A stretch of DNA of 64,000 nt from DASUGC01 sp035606665 (GTDB lineage: Bacteria > Acidobacteriota > Vicinamibacteria > Vicinamibacterales > SCN-69-37): assembly GCA_035606665.1 (NCBI GenBank), contig DATNEY010000054.1, positions 74,285 through 138,284 on the forward strand. The letters are read 5' to 3'. The notes beneath the pieces are model-generated. The model saw only the letters and a program-made list of their open reading frames with translations, was not told where the DNA came from and did no database searches. Below, piece by piece: positions 63,054 through 64,000 of this stretch (position 1 is the first letter of the stretch; the number at the start of each line of letters is the position of its first letter). A program made the position numbers and the translations under genes.

Positions 63054-64000
63054 GTGACTGGGAGATCGGCTTTGACGAAAAAGATCGGCGACAACATTCT
63101 GGATGCGATCGGCAACACGCCGCTGATCCGCCTCAACCGGATTCCGGCCGGCCTCATCAGCGCCACCGTGCTGGCGAAGATCGAGACCTTCAATCCCGGC
63201 AATTCGATCAAGGACCGCATGGCCCTGAAGATGATCGAGGATGCCGAGCGAAGCGGAAAGCTCAAGCCGGGTGGCACGATCATCGAAGGCACGTCCGGCA
63301 ACACCGGCATGGGCCTCGCGATCGCCGCGGTCGTCAAGGGCTACAAGTGCATCTTCACGACGACGGATAAGCAATCGAAGGAAAAGGTCGACGCCCTTCG
63401 CGCCTTCGGCGCAGAGGTCATCGTGTGCCCGACGAACGTCGATCCGGAAGATCCGCGGTCGTACTACTCGGTGTCCTCCCGGCTGGAACAGGAAGTGCCG
63501 AACGCCTGGAAAGCGAACCAGTACGATAACCTTTCGAACTCACAGGCCCACTACGAACAGACCGGACCGGAAATCTGGGAGCAGACCGACGGTCGCGTGA
63601 CCCACCTTGTCGTCGGTGTCGGTACGGGCGGCACGCTCTGCGGCGCCGGCAAGTACCTGAAGGAGAAGAATCCGAAGATCAAGCTGTGGGGCATCGACAC
63701 GTACGGATCGGTCTTCAAGAAGTACAAGGAGACGGGGATTCTCGACAAGCATGAGATCTACCCGTACGTCACTGAAGGTATCGGCGAGGATTTCCTTCCC
63801 GAGAATGTCGACATGAGCGTCGTCGATCATTTCGAGAAAGTGACCGATCGCGACGCCGCCATCTACACGCGCGAAATCGTCAGGCAGGAAGGCATCTGGG
63901 CGGGCAATTCCGCCGGCTCCGCGATCGCGGGACTGTTGCAGCTGAAGGATCGGTTCCTCGAGGGAGAGACCGTCGTGGTCATCTTCCACGACCACGGCAC
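63054..64000 (+). CDS. Cystathionine beta-synthase / cysteine synthase, 3' end outside window
   Basis: PLP fold-type II enzyme running off the right edge. IGNTPLIRLNRIPAG, PLP lysine in NPGNSIKDRMALK, phosphate loop IIEGTSGNTGMGLAIAA, VVGVGTGGTLCGAGKYLKE and EGIWAGNSAGSAIAGLLQL. The segment DTYGSVFKKYKETG between the last two is closer to cystathionine beta-synthases than to CysK. Start is GTG 63054 (AAGGA nine bases before it) or TTG 63072 (GGGAG seven bases before it). CBS would condense serine with homocysteine; CysK would make cysteine from O-acetylserine. Confidence 0.88.
   Translation, partial: MTGRSALTKKIGDNILDAIGNTPLIRLNRIPAGLISATVLAKIETFNPGNSIKDRMALKMIEDAERSGKLKPGGTIIEGTSGNTGMGLAIAAVVKGYKCIFTTTDKQSKEKVDALRAFGAEVIVCPTNVDPEDPRSYYSVSSRLEQEVPNAWKANQYDNLSNSQAHYEQTGPEIWEQTDGRVTHLVVGVGTGGTLCGAGKYLKEKNPKIKLWGIDTYGSVFKKYKETGILDKHEIYPYVTEGIGEDFLPENVDMSVVDHFEKVTDRDAAIYTREIVRQEGIWAGNSAGSAIAGLLQLKDRFLEGETVVVIFHDHG

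Noticed and set aside
1..64000. CRISPR arrays, insertion sequences, rRNA or riboswitches
   Set aside because: No regular direct-repeat array, transposase or conserved RNA motif was seen on reading; a covariance-model scan would be needed to exclude small RNAs.

Overview
The window looks like chromosomal DNA from a high-GC, diderm soil-type bacterium, most likely an Acidobacteriota member near Vicinamibacteria. That placement is an inference from gene families: a PadR regulator paired with a double-MacB/FtsX 'ADOP' permease, two VWA proteins of the acidobacterial VWFA-related type, large carboxypeptidase-regulatory TonB receptors, a DUF5916 barrel protein, a PEP-CTERM protein and a full lipid A/inner-core operon. 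No marker gene in the window fixes the taxonomy. Nearly all sequence is coding, and many genes overlap by ATGA or GTGA.

Layout. 1-0.86 kb: end of a cysteine-motif protein. 0.96-5.6 kb (minus): a four-gene cell-surface cluster made of a GT2 glycosyltransferase, a sugar nucleotidyltransferase, a phytanoyl-CoA-dioxygenase-like protein fused to a propeller-like domain, and an APH-fold kinase. 6-14.2 kb (minus): an LPS operon, waaA-lpxK-lpxL-waaF-gmhB-rfaE1-rfaE2-GT9-ICMT. 14.4-18 kb (plus): gap-pgk-tpiA-secG, then tRNA-Leu(GAG).

18.4-37.1 kb (plus): the standout region. It is a two-gene Tc (ABC) toxin locus placed just after the tRNA. The first gene is a 2676-aa fused TcB-TcC 'cocoon' protein (SpvB, FG-GAP, TcdB mid domains, RHS repeats, RHS core) with an unrecognised ~375-aa C-terminal cargo. 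The second is a 3388-aa TcA pore subunit with a PA14 domain, pore-forming coiled coils, a TcB-binding domain and a cysteine-rich tail. In the known model TcA forms the injection channel, TcB-TcC caps it and encloses the self-cleaved C-terminal effector. The Arg/Asp/Asp self-cleavage spacing of the RHS core is preserved, so this looks like a working injector with a new payload.

37.2-46 kb: DUF5916 outer-membrane protein, VWA protein, DUF1801-YjbR fusion, PadR plus ADOP permease, PEP-CTERM protein. 45-54.5 kb (minus): ECF sigma, FecR anti-sigma, an STN-type TonB receptor, a near-duplicate TonB receptor with a different N-terminal domain, a VWA protein and a lipoprotein hydrolase, forming one surface-signalling operon. 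54.8-63 kb: small membrane protein, TIGR03067 protein, EAL-HDOD protein, Na+/H+ antiporter-like protein, two DUF4136 proteins, GT39 transferase, a 54-aa zinc-ribbon protein and a degenerate histidine-kinase-like PAS protein. The right edge cuts a cystathionine beta-synthase/cysteine synthase gene.

No CRISPR array, insertion sequence, integrase or rRNA gene was seen.
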